Shown: in pieces, positions 1 to 8,948 of the stretch
How positions within the stretch are numbered: position 1 is the first letter of the stretch
Layout: the number at the start of each line of letters is the position of its first letter
NCBI RefSeq assembly: GCF_000829375.1
Contig: NZ_AP014624.1
Span: 2,356,001 to 2,420,000, forward strand
Length of the DNA: 64,000 bases
Source of the DNA: Chryseobacterium sp. StRB126
GTDB taxonomy: Bacteria; Bacteroidota; Bacteroidia; Flavobacteriales; Weeksellaceae
Direction: 5' to 3'
Translations under genes and position numbers: made by a program
The notes under the pieces: generated by a model
Database searches by the model: none
Seen by the model: only the letters and a program-made list of their open reading frames with translations
What the model was told of the DNA's origin: nothing

Positions 1-1
1 G

Positions 2-2548
2 GTAAGCATTACCCAAAGCTCGGGAGTAGCAGGAGGCGGATACGATATCCAGATCCGGGGAAGAAACAGTTTAAGGAATCTGTCCAATAGTGTAGTGGAT
101 GGTAACCAGCCCCTCTATGTAATTGACGGAGTTCCGGTAGGAGGGCAGCTGAACTCAGCTTTTTCAGTGGGAGTAATTCCACTGAAGAATATCAGTCCGT
201 TGAATGCCATCAGTCCGAATGATATAGAAAGCATTGAAATCCTTAAAGATGCAGATGCAACGGCTATTTATGGATCAAGGGGAGCTAATGGGGTGGTGCT
301 GGTGACGACTAAAAAAGGAAAGAAAGGGAGATTGGGCGGGATGATCAGTACTGCATACAGCATAAGCAGTGTCGGAAGCCATATGAAAATGATGGATATC
401 GAGCAGTATCTTGCTATGCGCAGAGAAGCTTATAAGAATGATGGAATATCGGTGTTTCCTGCCAATGCATATGATGTCAATGGAGTTTGGAATCAGGGCA
501 GGTATACCGATTGGCAGAAGGAACTGATAGGGAAGACAGCTACAGGAAGCATGACCCAGACAAGCCTTAGTGGAGGGACAGAAAACAGCAGTTTTTTAGT
601 AAGCTTTTCCCATAATGACCAGACAACAGTATTTCCCGGTGATTTTCACTATAGGACCAATATATTGAATTCCTCATTCAGCCACAGCTCGGAGGATAAA
701 AGATTCAGAATAGAGGCTTCCAATATGTTTTCATCACTTTCCAATAATGTGATGAATACAGATCTTACGTTAAAAGCACTGAACATGAGTCCCAATGCTC
801 CTGTGCTTTATACAGCTGATGGAAGCCTGAATTGGGAGAACAATACCTTTACCAATCCATTAGCAGCGTTGGAAAGTAGCTATTCGAATAAAGTATTGCA
901 GTGGAATTCCAATGTGAACCTATCATACCGGTTTTGGAAAGACTTTGTATTGAAAGCCAATGGCGGGGTTAATTACCAGAACCTGGAGGAACTTTCCTTA
1001 CAGCCCAGTACCATGTACAATCCTGCCTATGGAATGACTTCTGCAAATTCCTCAGCTTCCAAGAGCAGCAATACCATGTTCTCCTACATCATAGAACCTC
1101 AGCTTTCATGGGCGAAGAAGCTGGGACATCATGAGCTGGATATTCTGATAGGAACTTCTTTTCAGCAGACTACTACTCAACTGTCCTACATGACAGGGGT
1201 AGGTTTTGCAAGCAATGCCCTTATCGGAAATATTGGGGCTGCTTCAACGAAGATCATCTCCAATCAGGTAGTGAATCCCTATAAATATGCAGCCCTCTAT
1301 GCAAGAATCAATTATAAATGGAAAGATCGGTATATACTGAATATAACCGGACGGCGTGATGCATCAAGCAGGTTCGGGCCTTCAAATAGGGTCGCGGATT
1401 TTGGAGCGGCAGGACTTGCCTGGTTATTTACAAAAGAACCGATGTTTAGCTCATGGAAATGGCTGAGCTCAGGGAAGGTACGGGCAAGCTATGGGGTCAC
1501 AGGAAGTGATTTTATAGGGGATTACCAGTTTTTGAATACCTACACGATAGGGGACTCGAATTATGATGGGGTAACAGGGCTTTATCCGTCAAGGCTTTAT
1601 AATCCTGCTTATAGCTGGGAAAAGACAAGGAAGCTGGAAACGGCTCTGGAATTAGGTTTTCTAAAGGACAGGATCATGCTGACCACAGCTTTCTACAGAA
1701 ACCGTTCAACGGATCAGCTGGTAGGAATTCCACTGTCTTCTATAACAGGTTTCTCAAATGTGACGGCCAACCTTGATGCTACGGTGGAAAACAGGGGTTG
1801 GGAGCTGTCACTTAATGTCAATGTTTTTAGGTCAACTCCTGTAAGATGGGAAACCGGATTTAACCTGAGTATCCCGGAAAACAAGCTTATCAAATTCCCG
1901 GGACTGGAAGGTTCTACCTATGCTAATACCTATAAGGTAGGATATCCTACCTCAATGGTACGGGTTTTTGAATATGAGGGAATTGATCCGGTAACAGGGC
2001 AGTACCGGTTCAGAGACTTTAATGGAGATGGGAAGATAACAGCCCCGGCAGATGCGCAGGCCACAGAAAACATAGGGATGAAGTACTATGGAGGATGGCA
2101 GAACCAGATCTCCTATAAAAATCTAAGCCTTTCGTTCCTTTTGTATTTCGTGAAACAGAGAAACTGGAACTATATCAGGGGAATGGCCGTACCGGGCACT
2201 ATGAATAATATGCCTGTAGATTTTCTGAATGTATGGTCCAAAGATAATCCTGGAGGAATGATTATGCCTTATTCAGCGGGTGGAAATGCCACCGTGAACG
2301 GATTGACAGCCAATCTGAGAAACAGTACTGCAGCGATAGGGGATGCTTCTTTCATCAGACTTAAAAATATACAGCTTAATTACCGTATAGACAGCCGGGA
2401 CCCTTTCTTTAAAAATGCAACACTCTATGTGCAGGGACAAAATCTCTGGACATGGACCCAATACTTCGGGCTTGATCCTGAGTTCAGCGTGGCCGGATAT
2501 CTTCCGCCACTTAAAACCTTTGCTTTTGGAATACAACTAAACTTTTAA
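2..2548 (+). CDS. SusC/RagA-family TonB-linked outer-membrane transporter, 5' partial
   Basis: The reading frame is open from base 2, so the start and the signal peptide/carboxypeptidase-like domain lie upstream of the window. The first visible residues are plug-domain sequence (DIQIRGRNSL, then PLYVIDGVPVGG and the ATAIYGSRGANGVV motif typical of SusC/RagA plugs). The rest is a long beta-barrel ending in a terminal Phe (FGIQLNF), the usual outer-membrane signal. These proteins import large ligands with TonB energy and a SusD lid. The next genes are susD and an S9 peptidase, so a peptide ligand is the likeliest guess, but the substrate is not shown. The GTG at 95 is internal, not the start. 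Family very sure; substrate unknown. Confidence 0.95.
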   Translation, partial: VSITQSSGVAGGGYDIQIRGRNSLRNLSNSVVDGNQPLYVIDGVPVGGQLNSAFSVGVIPLKNISPLNAISPNDIESIEILKDADATAIYGSRGANGVVLVTTKKGKKGRLGGMISTAYSISSVGSHMKMMDIEQYLAMRREAYKNDGISVFPANAYDVNGVWNQGRYTDWQKELIGKTATGSMTQTSLSGGTENSSFLVSFSHNDQTTVFPGDFHYRTNILNSSFSHSSEDKRFRIEASNMFSSLSNNVMNTDLTLKALNMSPNAPVLYTADGSLNWENNTFTNPLAALESSYSNKVLQWNSNVNLSYRFWKDFVLKANGGVNYQNLEELSLQPSTMYNPAYGMTSANSSASKSSNTMFSYIIEPQLSWAKKLGHHELDILIGTSFQQTTTQLSYMTGVGFASNALIGNIGAASTKIISNQVVNPYKYAALYARINYKWKDRYILNITGRRDASSRFGPSNRVADFGAAGLAWLFTKEPMFSSWKWLSSGKVRASYGVTGSDFIGDYQFLNTYTIGDSNYDGVTGLYPSRLYNPAYSWEKTRKLETALELGFLKDRIMLTTAFYRNRSTDQLVGIPLSSITGFSNVTANLDATVENRGWELSLNVNVFRSTPVRWETGFNLSIPENKLIKFPGLEGSTYANTYKVGYPTSMVRVFEYEGIDPVTGQYRFRDFNGDGKITAPADAQATENIGMKYYGGWQNQISYKNLSLSFLLYFVKQRNWNYIRGMAVPGTMNNMPVDFLNVWSKDNPGGMIMPYSAGGNATVNGLTANLRNSTAAIGDASFIRLKNIQLNYRIDSRDPFFKNATLYVQGQNLWTWTQYFGLDPEFSVAGYLPPLKTFAFGIQLNF

Positions 2549-2558
2549 ATATCAGATC

Positions 2559-3938
2559 ATGAAATATAATACCTATACAATATTGGTAGCGGGGATGCTA
2601 ATGTTGTTTCTGCTGCCCGGTTGTGAAAAGATGGTGGAAATTGATCCGCCCACTGACCAGATCAATACTGCTGCGGTGTTTGAAGATACCCACACAGCAG
2701 AGGCCGCATTGGCTAATCTAATGGCAGAAATAAGGGATAATTCCATGTTTTCGGGAGGAAGTAACGGCCTCGCAGCCTTTTTATCAAGCTATACCGATGA
2801 ACTGGATGCCTACTTCATCAGTAATACCAATGCAGCCCAGGATATTTATCATAACCAGCAGCTTTCAGGGAATATCAGTGTGGAACTGATATGGCGCAAT
2901 GCTTATAAAGAAATTTATATGGCGAACTCCATTGCAGAAGGGCTGGAAAAGGCATCATCCATACCGGTGAATGCCAGGCAGCGTATTGCCGGAACGGCTC
3001 TCTTGGTGCGTTCAATGATCTATTTTAATCTTCAGCGTTTATTTGGGGATGTACCTTACACGGAAACAACCGATTTTACAATCAATAAAAGCCTTCAGAG
3101 GATGCCGGAAAATCAAGTGCTGGATCACCTTGAAAAGGACCTTCTGAAATCTGCAGCTATGCTGGCTGATGAGTATACATCAACAGAAAGGTTATATCCT
3201 AACCGTAAAGTGGCACAGCTGGTTTTGGCTGAAGTGTATCTGTCCCGGCAAAAGTGGGCGGAAGCAGAACAGATGGGTAGAGAAGTGGTCAGCAGCCCAA
3301 TGTATAGTTTTGAGGAGGATGTAAAGAAAGTGTTTTTAAACACAGGAAAACATATCCTCTGGCAGATGAAGCCTCAGAATGAAAATGATGGCACCGCTGA
3401 GGCTTTACAGTATTATTTTACCAATGCTGCACCTTCTTCCTATGCGCTTTCAGCGGATCTTATGGCTTCTTTCTCTGATGCAGACCTTAGAAAGCAGTTC
3501 TGGACACTTCCTGTGAGTTTTAACGGAAAGACATGGTACAGGGCCTATAAGTATAAAAACCTCGCCCCCAATACGACAGAGTATTCGGTTCTTTTCAGGT
3601 TGGAAGAGGGATATTGTATCCTGGCTGAAGCGGTGGCCCGGCAGGGAAAAATCGCAGAAGCAGCTATTTATCTTAACCGTATAAGACAAAGAGCAGGTCT
3701 TGCTGCTGTTACAGCAGGTCTAGCGCAGGATATGTTCTTTAATGAACTCCTGGAGGAAAAGCGGCGGGAATTCTTTACGGAGAAAGGACAGCGGTTCTTT
3801 GACCTGAAAAGAATAGGAAAGCTGCAGCAGCTTACCGCCCTAAAATCTAACTGGAAGCCTTACCACAGGCTTTGGCCCATACCCCTTAATGAACTGTTAC
3901 TCAACCCTAATTTAAATCCCCAGAATGAAGGCTATTAA
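2559..3938 (+). CDS. RagB/SusD-family nutrient-binding outer-membrane lipoprotein
   Basis: 459 residues, starting 10 bp after the susC stop. The N-terminus is a lipoprotein signal peptide with lipobox LLPGC (Cys22), so the protein should be anchored at the outer membrane. The body has the SusD/RagB pattern: an N-terminal helical/TPR-like part with a RSMIYFNLQRLFGDVPY-type stretch and a C-terminal domain with RRIGKLQQL-type sequence (FFDLKRIGKL) and a WPIP motif near the end. SusD proteins cap the SusC barrel and bind the ligand. Its last 14 bp overlap the following peptidase gene, implying translational coupling in one operon. Confidence 0.95.
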   Translation: MKYNTYTILVAGMLMLFLLPGCEKMVEIDPPTDQINTAAVFEDTHTAEAALANLMAEIRDNSMFSGGSNGLAAFLSSYTDELDAYFISNTNAAQDIYHNQQLSGNISVELIWRNAYKEIYMANSIAEGLEKASSIPVNARQRIAGTALLVRSMIYFNLQRLFGDVPYTETTDFTINKSLQRMPENQVLDHLEKDLLKSAAMLADEYTSTERLYPNRKVAQLVLAEVYLSRQKWAEAEQMGREVVSSPMYSFEEDVKKVFLNTGKHILWQMKPQNENDGTAEALQYYFTNAAPSSYALSADLMASFSDADLRKQFWTLPVSFNGKTWYRAYKYKNLAPNTTEYSVLFRLEEGYCILAEAVARQGKIAEAAIYLNRIRQRAGLAAVTAGLAQDMFFNELLEEKRREFFTEKGQRFFDLKRIGKLQQLTALKSNWKPYHRLWPIPLNELLLNPNLNPQNEGY

Positions 3939-6399
3939 ACTATTATACATCATGATCCTGCTTTTTTCTATAGACGCGATCAGCCAGACGGTTAAAAAAG
4001 ACAGGTTTAATCCTAGGTATCACAATCTCCGTTATACAATAATGTTTCCGGAAACATCACCCGACGGAAAGTGGACCGCATTCCGGAAGACCTATGAGGA
4101 AAGCAGGGACACCATCGTTTTGGTAGACCGTAAAAAGGCTGAGAACGTGAAACAGTATGCGGGGGTAACCAAATTTTATTTTACAGGCCGTTCAAATCTT
4201 CTTTTAATAAGAAAGGGCAGTGCTGAAATGATTAACCTTAATTCAGGAGTGAGTAAAAGTTGGAATCAGATAGTCAGTTCAGAATTTGTAAAGTCTCAGA
4301 ATACATGGTTGGTGTTAAGGGGAACTTCATCTTCAGGGACTGATCTGGAAATCTGGAAGGAGGGAGATCCGGCGGACAGATATAAAAATGTTACAAGCTT
4401 TTTTGTAAAAGGGAGTGATGTGTTTTTTGTGAAAAAGGAAGCCGGGAAAAACCTGCTGTATGATCTGCGGATGCCAGAAAAAGCAATCTACTCAACTGAT
4501 CAGAAAATACTGGATTGCAGATGGTCGGACAAGGGGGGCAGTGCATGGATTACAGAAAAAAATGGAAAAACGGATCTGGTTTATATTAGCAAAACCCAAG
4601 AGGCATTTCATCTGAGCAGTGATACGAGCCGGGACTTTAAAGCGGCCACAATTTCCCGGCTGGGAACCGGAGAGCGTTTTCTGGTCAGGCTCACCTATGG
4701 TGATGATCCAGATAAGCTTCCTGGTAATCCTGATATCTGGAATGCGGATGATCGTAAACTTGAACTGAAGTTTCATGGTGGGGAGTCGGAAGAAATAGCA
4801 GTCTGGGATCCGAAGCTGCGCAGTCTGAGAATGGATACTGATGATAAAGCGCTGGAGAAAATCAATATTGGAGACAGCATGTATGTTATCAGTTATAATT
4901 ATTATAAAAATCAGGATTATGTAAACCAGTACCCTGAGTTTGATTTGTACCGGTATGAAGTAGGGAATGGAAAACAGCAATATATCGGGAAGGGAGGGTA
5001 TATCCTCTATTACGGATCTACAGGAAGGTTTATACTGTCTAATCCCGGCAATAATTGGGTGCTTTATGATTTGTATACACTGGCTGAAAAAAAGTTAAAA
5101 ATAGCAGATACGGGAGATCCCTATTTCTCAGAAGATGATCAATATATCCTGTTTGAAACAGAGGGCAGGTTGTTGCGGTATCAAACAGATACTGGTGATT
5201 TGGTGAAAATTTCCTTACTGGATGGGTTCCGTTCTACCATTGTAAATCCAATTCAGGGAGAGGGTATAAGTGGTTATCCTAATGGAGGCCAGAATCTATA
5301 TAATAGTAAGGAGCCTCTGATTATAAAAATGTATGATAAAAAGAATGATCTAACAGCCATCCTTTCGTATTCTTGTCAATCCGGGAAAAAGGTAATGCTG
5401 CAGGCTCCTACAAGAGAACGGATTGATAAAATAGAACATAAGAATGGCATCCTGCTGGAGGCTTGTATTGAAGATTACAATGTTCCGGCCTATATTAAAG
5501 TATTTAACGGCTTGAAAGCAAAAATCATTTATAAAAGCAACCGGAAGGACATGGAGGTTGGAAGGATTCGTAGTGAGAGGATAAGCTATAAAAATTCTGA
5601 AGGAGTAGACCTTACCGGTATTTTGTATTACCCTTTGGATTTCACAGATCTAAAGCGTTACCCCATGATCACTATTGTCTATGCGAGACAAAGCCACTTT
5701 GGCAATCAGTATCTGCGAGATGGGTTTTTCGAACGTACGGAGGGTCTGAACATACGTTCTTATCTTGAGGGTGGTTATTTTGTGTTTCTTCCTGATATTG
5801 TTTTTGACAAAAGAGGGACTGGATTCTCGGCTCTGGATTGTGTGAACAGTGCTCTCGATGCTGTAGCTGGATTGAAGTCCATTGATTTTAAAAGACTGGG
5901 ACTCATAGGGTATTCCCATGGAGGATATGAAACTAATTTTATAGCCACCCATTCAGACCGGTTTAAAGCCTATGCCTCGGGAGCAGGAAACAGTGATTTG
6001 GTACGGTCTTATTTTTCATATAATTACAATTTCCTGAGGCCTTTTTACTGGCAGTTTGAAAATGGACAGTATAAAATGCCTGGAAGTTTTAAGGACTATA
6101 AGGAACTGTATATTCAAAACAGTCCGATCTATAGTGTATCCGAAATCAGTGCGCCTATTTTCTTATGGACAGGAGTCAATGACAGAAATATAGACTGGAA
6201 TCAGGTCATGGAGTTTTATATTGGATTGAAAAGAAATAAAAAAGAAGTCGTCGCCTTGTTTTATCAGAATGAGGCTCATGGATTCCTGAAGCGGTCCAAT
6301 AAGATAGATATCGCCCGAAGAGTAGAGCAGTGGTTTGAATATCACCTTAAAGATGGGATAAAAGCTGATTGGATGAAGGGAAGTGATAAACGGGATTAA
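3925..6399 (+). CDS. Secreted S9-family (prolyl oligopeptidase-like) serine peptidase
   Basis: 824 residues with an N-terminal signal peptide (about 20 residues, ending near AISQ), a beta-propeller-like middle and a C-terminal alpha/beta hydrolase domain. The catalytic triad can be placed: Ser664 in GYSHGG, Asp753 in GVNDRNID and His785 in NEAHGF. S9 peptidases cut short peptides, and a secreted one joined to a SusCD pair suggests trimming of peptides around uptake. The start overlaps the susD end by 14 bp. A hairpin terminator follows directly. Alternatives inside the S9 family (dipeptidyl peptidase IV, acylaminoacyl peptidase) cannot be separated by eye. Confidence 0.92.
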   Translation: MKAIKLLYIMILLFSIDAISQTVKKDRFNPRYHNLRYTIMFPETSPDGKWTAFRKTYEESRDTIVLVDRKKAENVKQYAGVTKFYFTGRSNLLLIRKGSAEMINLNSGVSKSWNQIVSSEFVKSQNTWLVLRGTSSSGTDLEIWKEGDPADRYKNVTSFFVKGSDVFFVKKEAGKNLLYDLRMPEKAIYSTDQKILDCRWSDKGGSAWITEKNGKTDLVYISKTQEAFHLSSDTSRDFKAATISRLGTGERFLVRLTYGDDPDKLPGNPDIWNADDRKLELKFHGGESEEIAVWDPKLRSLRMDTDDKALEKINIGDSMYVISYNYYKNQDYVNQYPEFDLYRYEVGNGKQQYIGKGGYILYYGSTGRFILSNPGNNWVLYDLYTLAEKKLKIADTGDPYFSEDDQYILFETEGRLLRYQTDTGDLVKISLLDGFRSTIVNPIQGEGISGYPNGGQNLYNSKEPLIIKMYDKKNDLTAILSYSCQSGKKVMLQAPTRERIDKIEHKNGILLEACIEDYNVPAYIKVFNGLKAKIIYKSNRKDMEVGRIRSERISYKNSEGVDLTGILYYPLDFTDLKRYPMITIVYARQSHFGNQYLRDGFFERTEGLNIRSYLEGGYFVFLPDIVFDKRGTGFSALDCVNSALDAVAGLKSIDFKRLGLIGYSHGGYETNFIATHSDRFKAYASGAGNSDLVRSYFSYNYNFLRPFYWQFENGQYKMPGSFKDYKELYIQNSPIYSVSEISAPIFLWTGVNDRNIDWNQVMEFYIGLKRNKKEVVALFYQNEAHGFLKRSNKIDIARRVEQWFEYHLKDGIKADWMKGSDKRD

Positions 6400-6408
6400 T
6401 TAACAAAT

Positions 6409-6435
6409 AAAGGATGCCCAAAAGGCATCCTTTTT
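6409..6435. terminator. Bidirectional hairpin terminator between convergent genes
   Basis: Ten-bp perfect stem AAAGGATGCC (6409-6418) with GGCATCCTTT (6424-6433), loop of five, and T/A runs on both sides. It sits between the peptidase stop (6399) and the end of the opposite-strand DUF6520 gene (6439), so it can serve both. Confidence 0.85.
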
Positions 6436-6438
6436 AAA

Positions 6439-6705
6439 TTAAGGTTTTACAAAAAGTGCATTGGGACATGAGGTATCACTGATTCTCTGGTAGAGTTGTT
6501 CGGGCCCATTTCCCAGATCTGCGGTACACATAACATTCCCTGATGTGTCACATTGAACATGAGCATTCACACATTTAATAGCTGCTGCAGGGCGGAATAC
6601 ATACCCTGTAGCAGGAATTTTAGTGTTGCTTTTGCTGACATTGCTCGCCAGAGCAGATGTTGCGCCTATCATCACAATAGCGACAGGCAGAATGAACTTT
6701 TTCAT
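6439..6705 (-). CDS. DUF6520-family small secreted four-cysteine protein
   Basis: 88 residues: a Sec signal peptide (MKKFILPVAIVMIGATSALA) followed by a short mature part with four cysteines (Cys45, Cys52, Cys60, Cys80). The GYVFRP, C-x6-C, C-TADLG and terminal proline-containing tail match my memory of the DUF6520 family, common and often multicopy in Chryseobacterium and relatives. Function is unknown. It starts 23 bp after the MauE-like gene on the same strand, so both are probably one transcript, and the membrane protein could oxidise or handle this peptide. That link is an inference from gene order. Confidence 0.85.
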   Translation of the reverse strand: MKKFILPVAIVMIGATSALASNVSKSNTKIPATGYVFRPAAAIKCVNAHVQCDTSGNVMCTADLGNGPEQLYQRISDTSCPNALFVKP

Positions 6706-6728
6706 AAGATTTGGATTTGTTGTTTTGC

Positions 6729-8234
6729 CTACTCTGAGTTAAGGTTTTCGGCTTCCCCTTTTCTGAAATCGTCCATGATTGTCTGCGCATAACGATACCG
6801 CACGATTTCATTGCCTATAAGTGTATAGAAGTAATGATCTGTAGCCAGCATTCCGGTAATTTTATTTTTGCCCCGGTTCTGAATATAAAAACTTCCACTG
6901 TAACTTTTATTTCTGGTATTGTACATATCAATAATAGCGTTGGTCTTCCACTGGTCCCGGTTTTCAAAGTTCCCCATGAGATTGGATTGGTTAAATAAGA
7001 TCCCCCTGCACGCCGTTGCCATCTTGTTCACTACAAAGGGTGGAGCAGTCATCTTTGTTTTTCCATCGGAAAGAATGGTACTTTGGACCTTTGCAATATG
7101 GGTGGTATCAATGGTGTTTTGTGCTGTAAAAGAATTGCCCGGTGTTTTTACTGTAATGATTTTATTACGGTAATAGTAGATGTAATAATAAGCGTTGCTA
7201 TCACTGTCTGAAATAAGCTGGCCGTCTGTATCAAAAAGGCCGTCCTTTTGTTTATTGATGATATTGTTATTAAGGTCGTAATGCCCGGATAATAGTTGCA
7301 AGATTCCTAACGCCCTGATCTTTGTATCAGGGTTAAAGGTTCTGAATGCTATATGAGTGGAGTTCAATACCTGGAGCTGGTCAAAATATATCTTTTTGTA
7401 ACTCATGGTTTTTGCAGAAAGATTATTGAGATTCCCACGATAAATGACAGGAACGCTTCCGTCGGCAAGGTAGAAATGGGAATCACGGATATAAAGAGTT
7501 AAAGATTTAAATTGATGGTCATAATGATCAAGCTTTATGGTACGCTGGCTGAAAGTAGTGAAAGTGGAATCAATCTCGGTGATGGTGAGCGGGCTTATAT
7601 AGTTACCCAGTATTACTTTTCCGTTACTTGTCCCTGCAAAATAATAAGAATTAGCTCCTAAATCTAGGCTCTTATCCTGTAAAATCGGATGATGGGGAAA
7701 ACGTCTTATGAAATTATTATTTTTCTTCATCATTTGTTCGGAAGAAAAGAACAGGATCATTACCAGCGAAAAGCTAAGGATGATCAGAGAGATAATCCAT
7801 AAAGATGTTGTTAAAACTCTTTGTTTTAGCTTAACAGAGAGAAAAATGCCTATGATAGCAATGATAACACAGCCAATGTTAAAAATAAGGTGCTCATTCC
7901 AATCTAGTTTTTCGAGAATACCTCCACAGGAGCAGGGTATAAATTCACTATAATGAATAATGAGATAAATATAGATAGTGAATGAGGTCATGAGTCCAAG
8001 TGAACTATATAAACCATATAAACGATATCTTGGAAGTATTAGAGAAATGGATATCACGAGCTCTGCAATAATCACAGCATATGAAGTGATACCTGCATAG
8101 CTACTCAATAATGGTGATTGTGCAATCTGGACCTGAAAGTTTTCAAAATCAAGTATTTTGCTTACGGCAGCATACACAAACAACAAAACAAAGAAGTAGC
8201 TTATGATGCTGATGGACGTTGTTGATATCTTCAT
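6729..8234 (-). CDS. MauE/DoxX-like redox membrane protein with large extracytoplasmic domain
   Basis: 501 residues. The first about 165 residues hold five hydrophobic segments with the pattern of the MauE/DoxX group and a CSCGG motif (Cys101, Cys103) in an outer loop, as in MauE proteins thought to support disulfide formation in exported partners. A second part of about 330 residues, rich in beta-type sequence, follows the last membrane segment and resembles nothing I can name; a propeller is possible. The gene leads an operon with the four-Cys DUF6520 peptide. Start chosen at 8234 because the first membrane helix begins just after it. Confidence 0.85.
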   Translation of the reverse strand: MKISTTSISIISYFFVLLFVYAAVSKILDFENFQVQIAQSPLLSSYAGITSYAVIIAELVISISLILPRYRLYGLYSSLGLMTSFTIYIYLIIHYSEFIPCSCGGILEKLDWNEHLIFNIGCVIIAIIGIFLSVKLKQRVLTTSLWIISLIILSFSLVMILFFSSEQMMKKNNNFIRRFPHHPILQDKSLDLGANSYYFAGTSNGKVILGNYISPLTITEIDSTFTTFSQRTIKLDHYDHQFKSLTLYIRDSHFYLADGSVPVIYRGNLNNLSAKTMSYKKIYFDQLQVLNSTHIAFRTFNPDTKIRALGILQLLSGHYDLNNNIINKQKDGLFDTDGQLISDSDSNAYYYIYYYRNKIITVKTPGNSFTAQNTIDTTHIAKVQSTILSDGKTKMTAPPFVVNKMATACRGILFNQSNLMGNFENRDQWKTNAIIDMYNTRNKSYSGSFYIQNRGKNKITGMLATDHYFYTLIGNEIVRYRYAQTIMDDFRKGEAENLNSE

Positions 8235-8432
8235 GGTGTAATTTTTTAATTTATATTGCTCTTATCAGGATCCACTTTACTTTCTCTCCACAGTACTCCG
8301 GCATTTTGGAACCTTTAGAAATCGGACAGGTGGTTTTGAAATTCCCCATACTTTCCCAAATACCACTTCTAGGACATGGTAAGCCTGTTTTGCAGATGAG
8401 GGATGAGTGATGGGGAATCATATCTTAACATT

Positions 8433-8666
8433 TTAAGGGTTATTTTCAATTATCCGCCAATCGTGGGTATCCTTTATTGGTGGATCTGCTGCCGGATTTA
8501 TGTCCTTTCGTATTGTATCCTGACTTTTTTCGGAAAAATATTTCCTGTTTTCAGGATTGTGGATGATCTGTGATTCTGGTTCATCCATTATATCGTTCTG
8601 TCTGCAGCTTAAAGCTGTTGTACTTACTGCTAAGATTAAAATGATTTGAGGAATATACTTTTTCAT
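8433..8666 (-). CDS. Small predicted lipoprotein, unknown function
   Basis: 77 residues with a lipoprotein signal peptide: MKKYIPQ, hydrophobic core, then TTALSC with the acceptor Cys at residue 21. The mature part is short, polar and proline-containing, with no domain I recognise. It lies upstream of the MauE/DUF6520 operon on the same strand but 198 bp away, and divergent from the TPR-AraC regulator gene. Its stop region overlaps a 17-bp sequence also found beside the integrase start (31558-31574). Confidence 0.6.
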   Translation of the reverse strand: MKKYIPQIILILAVSTTALSCRQNDIMDEPESQIIHNPENRKYFSEKSQDTIRKDINPAADPPIKDTHDWRIIENNP

Positions 8667-8787
8667 ATTAATATTGATTTAAGTTATTCCCAACCGGTCA
8701 GGGGGATTTATTAGAATTCTTAAACCAAAGGTATTTTGAAACCGGTCTATAAAAAAAGTGATATTGGATCAGCTTTTCAAAAGAAGA

Positions 8788-8811
8788 CGTCATCATTTAT
8801 AAATGATGACG
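8788..8811. promoter_or_regulatory. 24-bp perfect palindrome in a divergent intergenic region
   Basis: The half-site CGTCATCATTTA is followed by its exact complement, with no spacer. It lies between the lipoprotein gene (reading left) and the AraC-type regulator (reading right), so no gene terminates here and an operator is more likely than a terminator. The binding protein is unknown; the adjacent regulator is the obvious candidate. Confidence 0.5.
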
Positions 8812-8894
8812 GTTATAATTCTGTAAAAACTATGTATTGGTGAATGATTGATAATAGATATTACATATTGTTGTGGTTTAATTAGTTACCTGGC

Positions 8895-8922
8895 TTTGAT
8901 TATCTTTTTTTGGCTAAATTTG
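8895..8922 (+). promoter_or_regulatory. Bacteroidota-type promoter of the TPR-AraC regulator gene
   Basis: A TTTG element (8895-8898) and a TAAATTTG -7 box (8915-8922) separated by 16 bp, close to the flavobacterial TTG/TAnnTTTG pattern though the spacer is slightly short. The -7 box ends 26 bp before the ATG at 8949. Confidence 0.45.
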
Positions 8923-8948
8923 ACTCTTTCAGCTAAAAACTAATCACT

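Noticed and set aside
8395..8425. Weak resemblance of the GCAGATGAGGGAT region to the tRNA-Ser 3' end as a left attachment site
   Set aside because: Only about 10 scattered bases match; the T-loop sequence GATTCGAACCC is not present.
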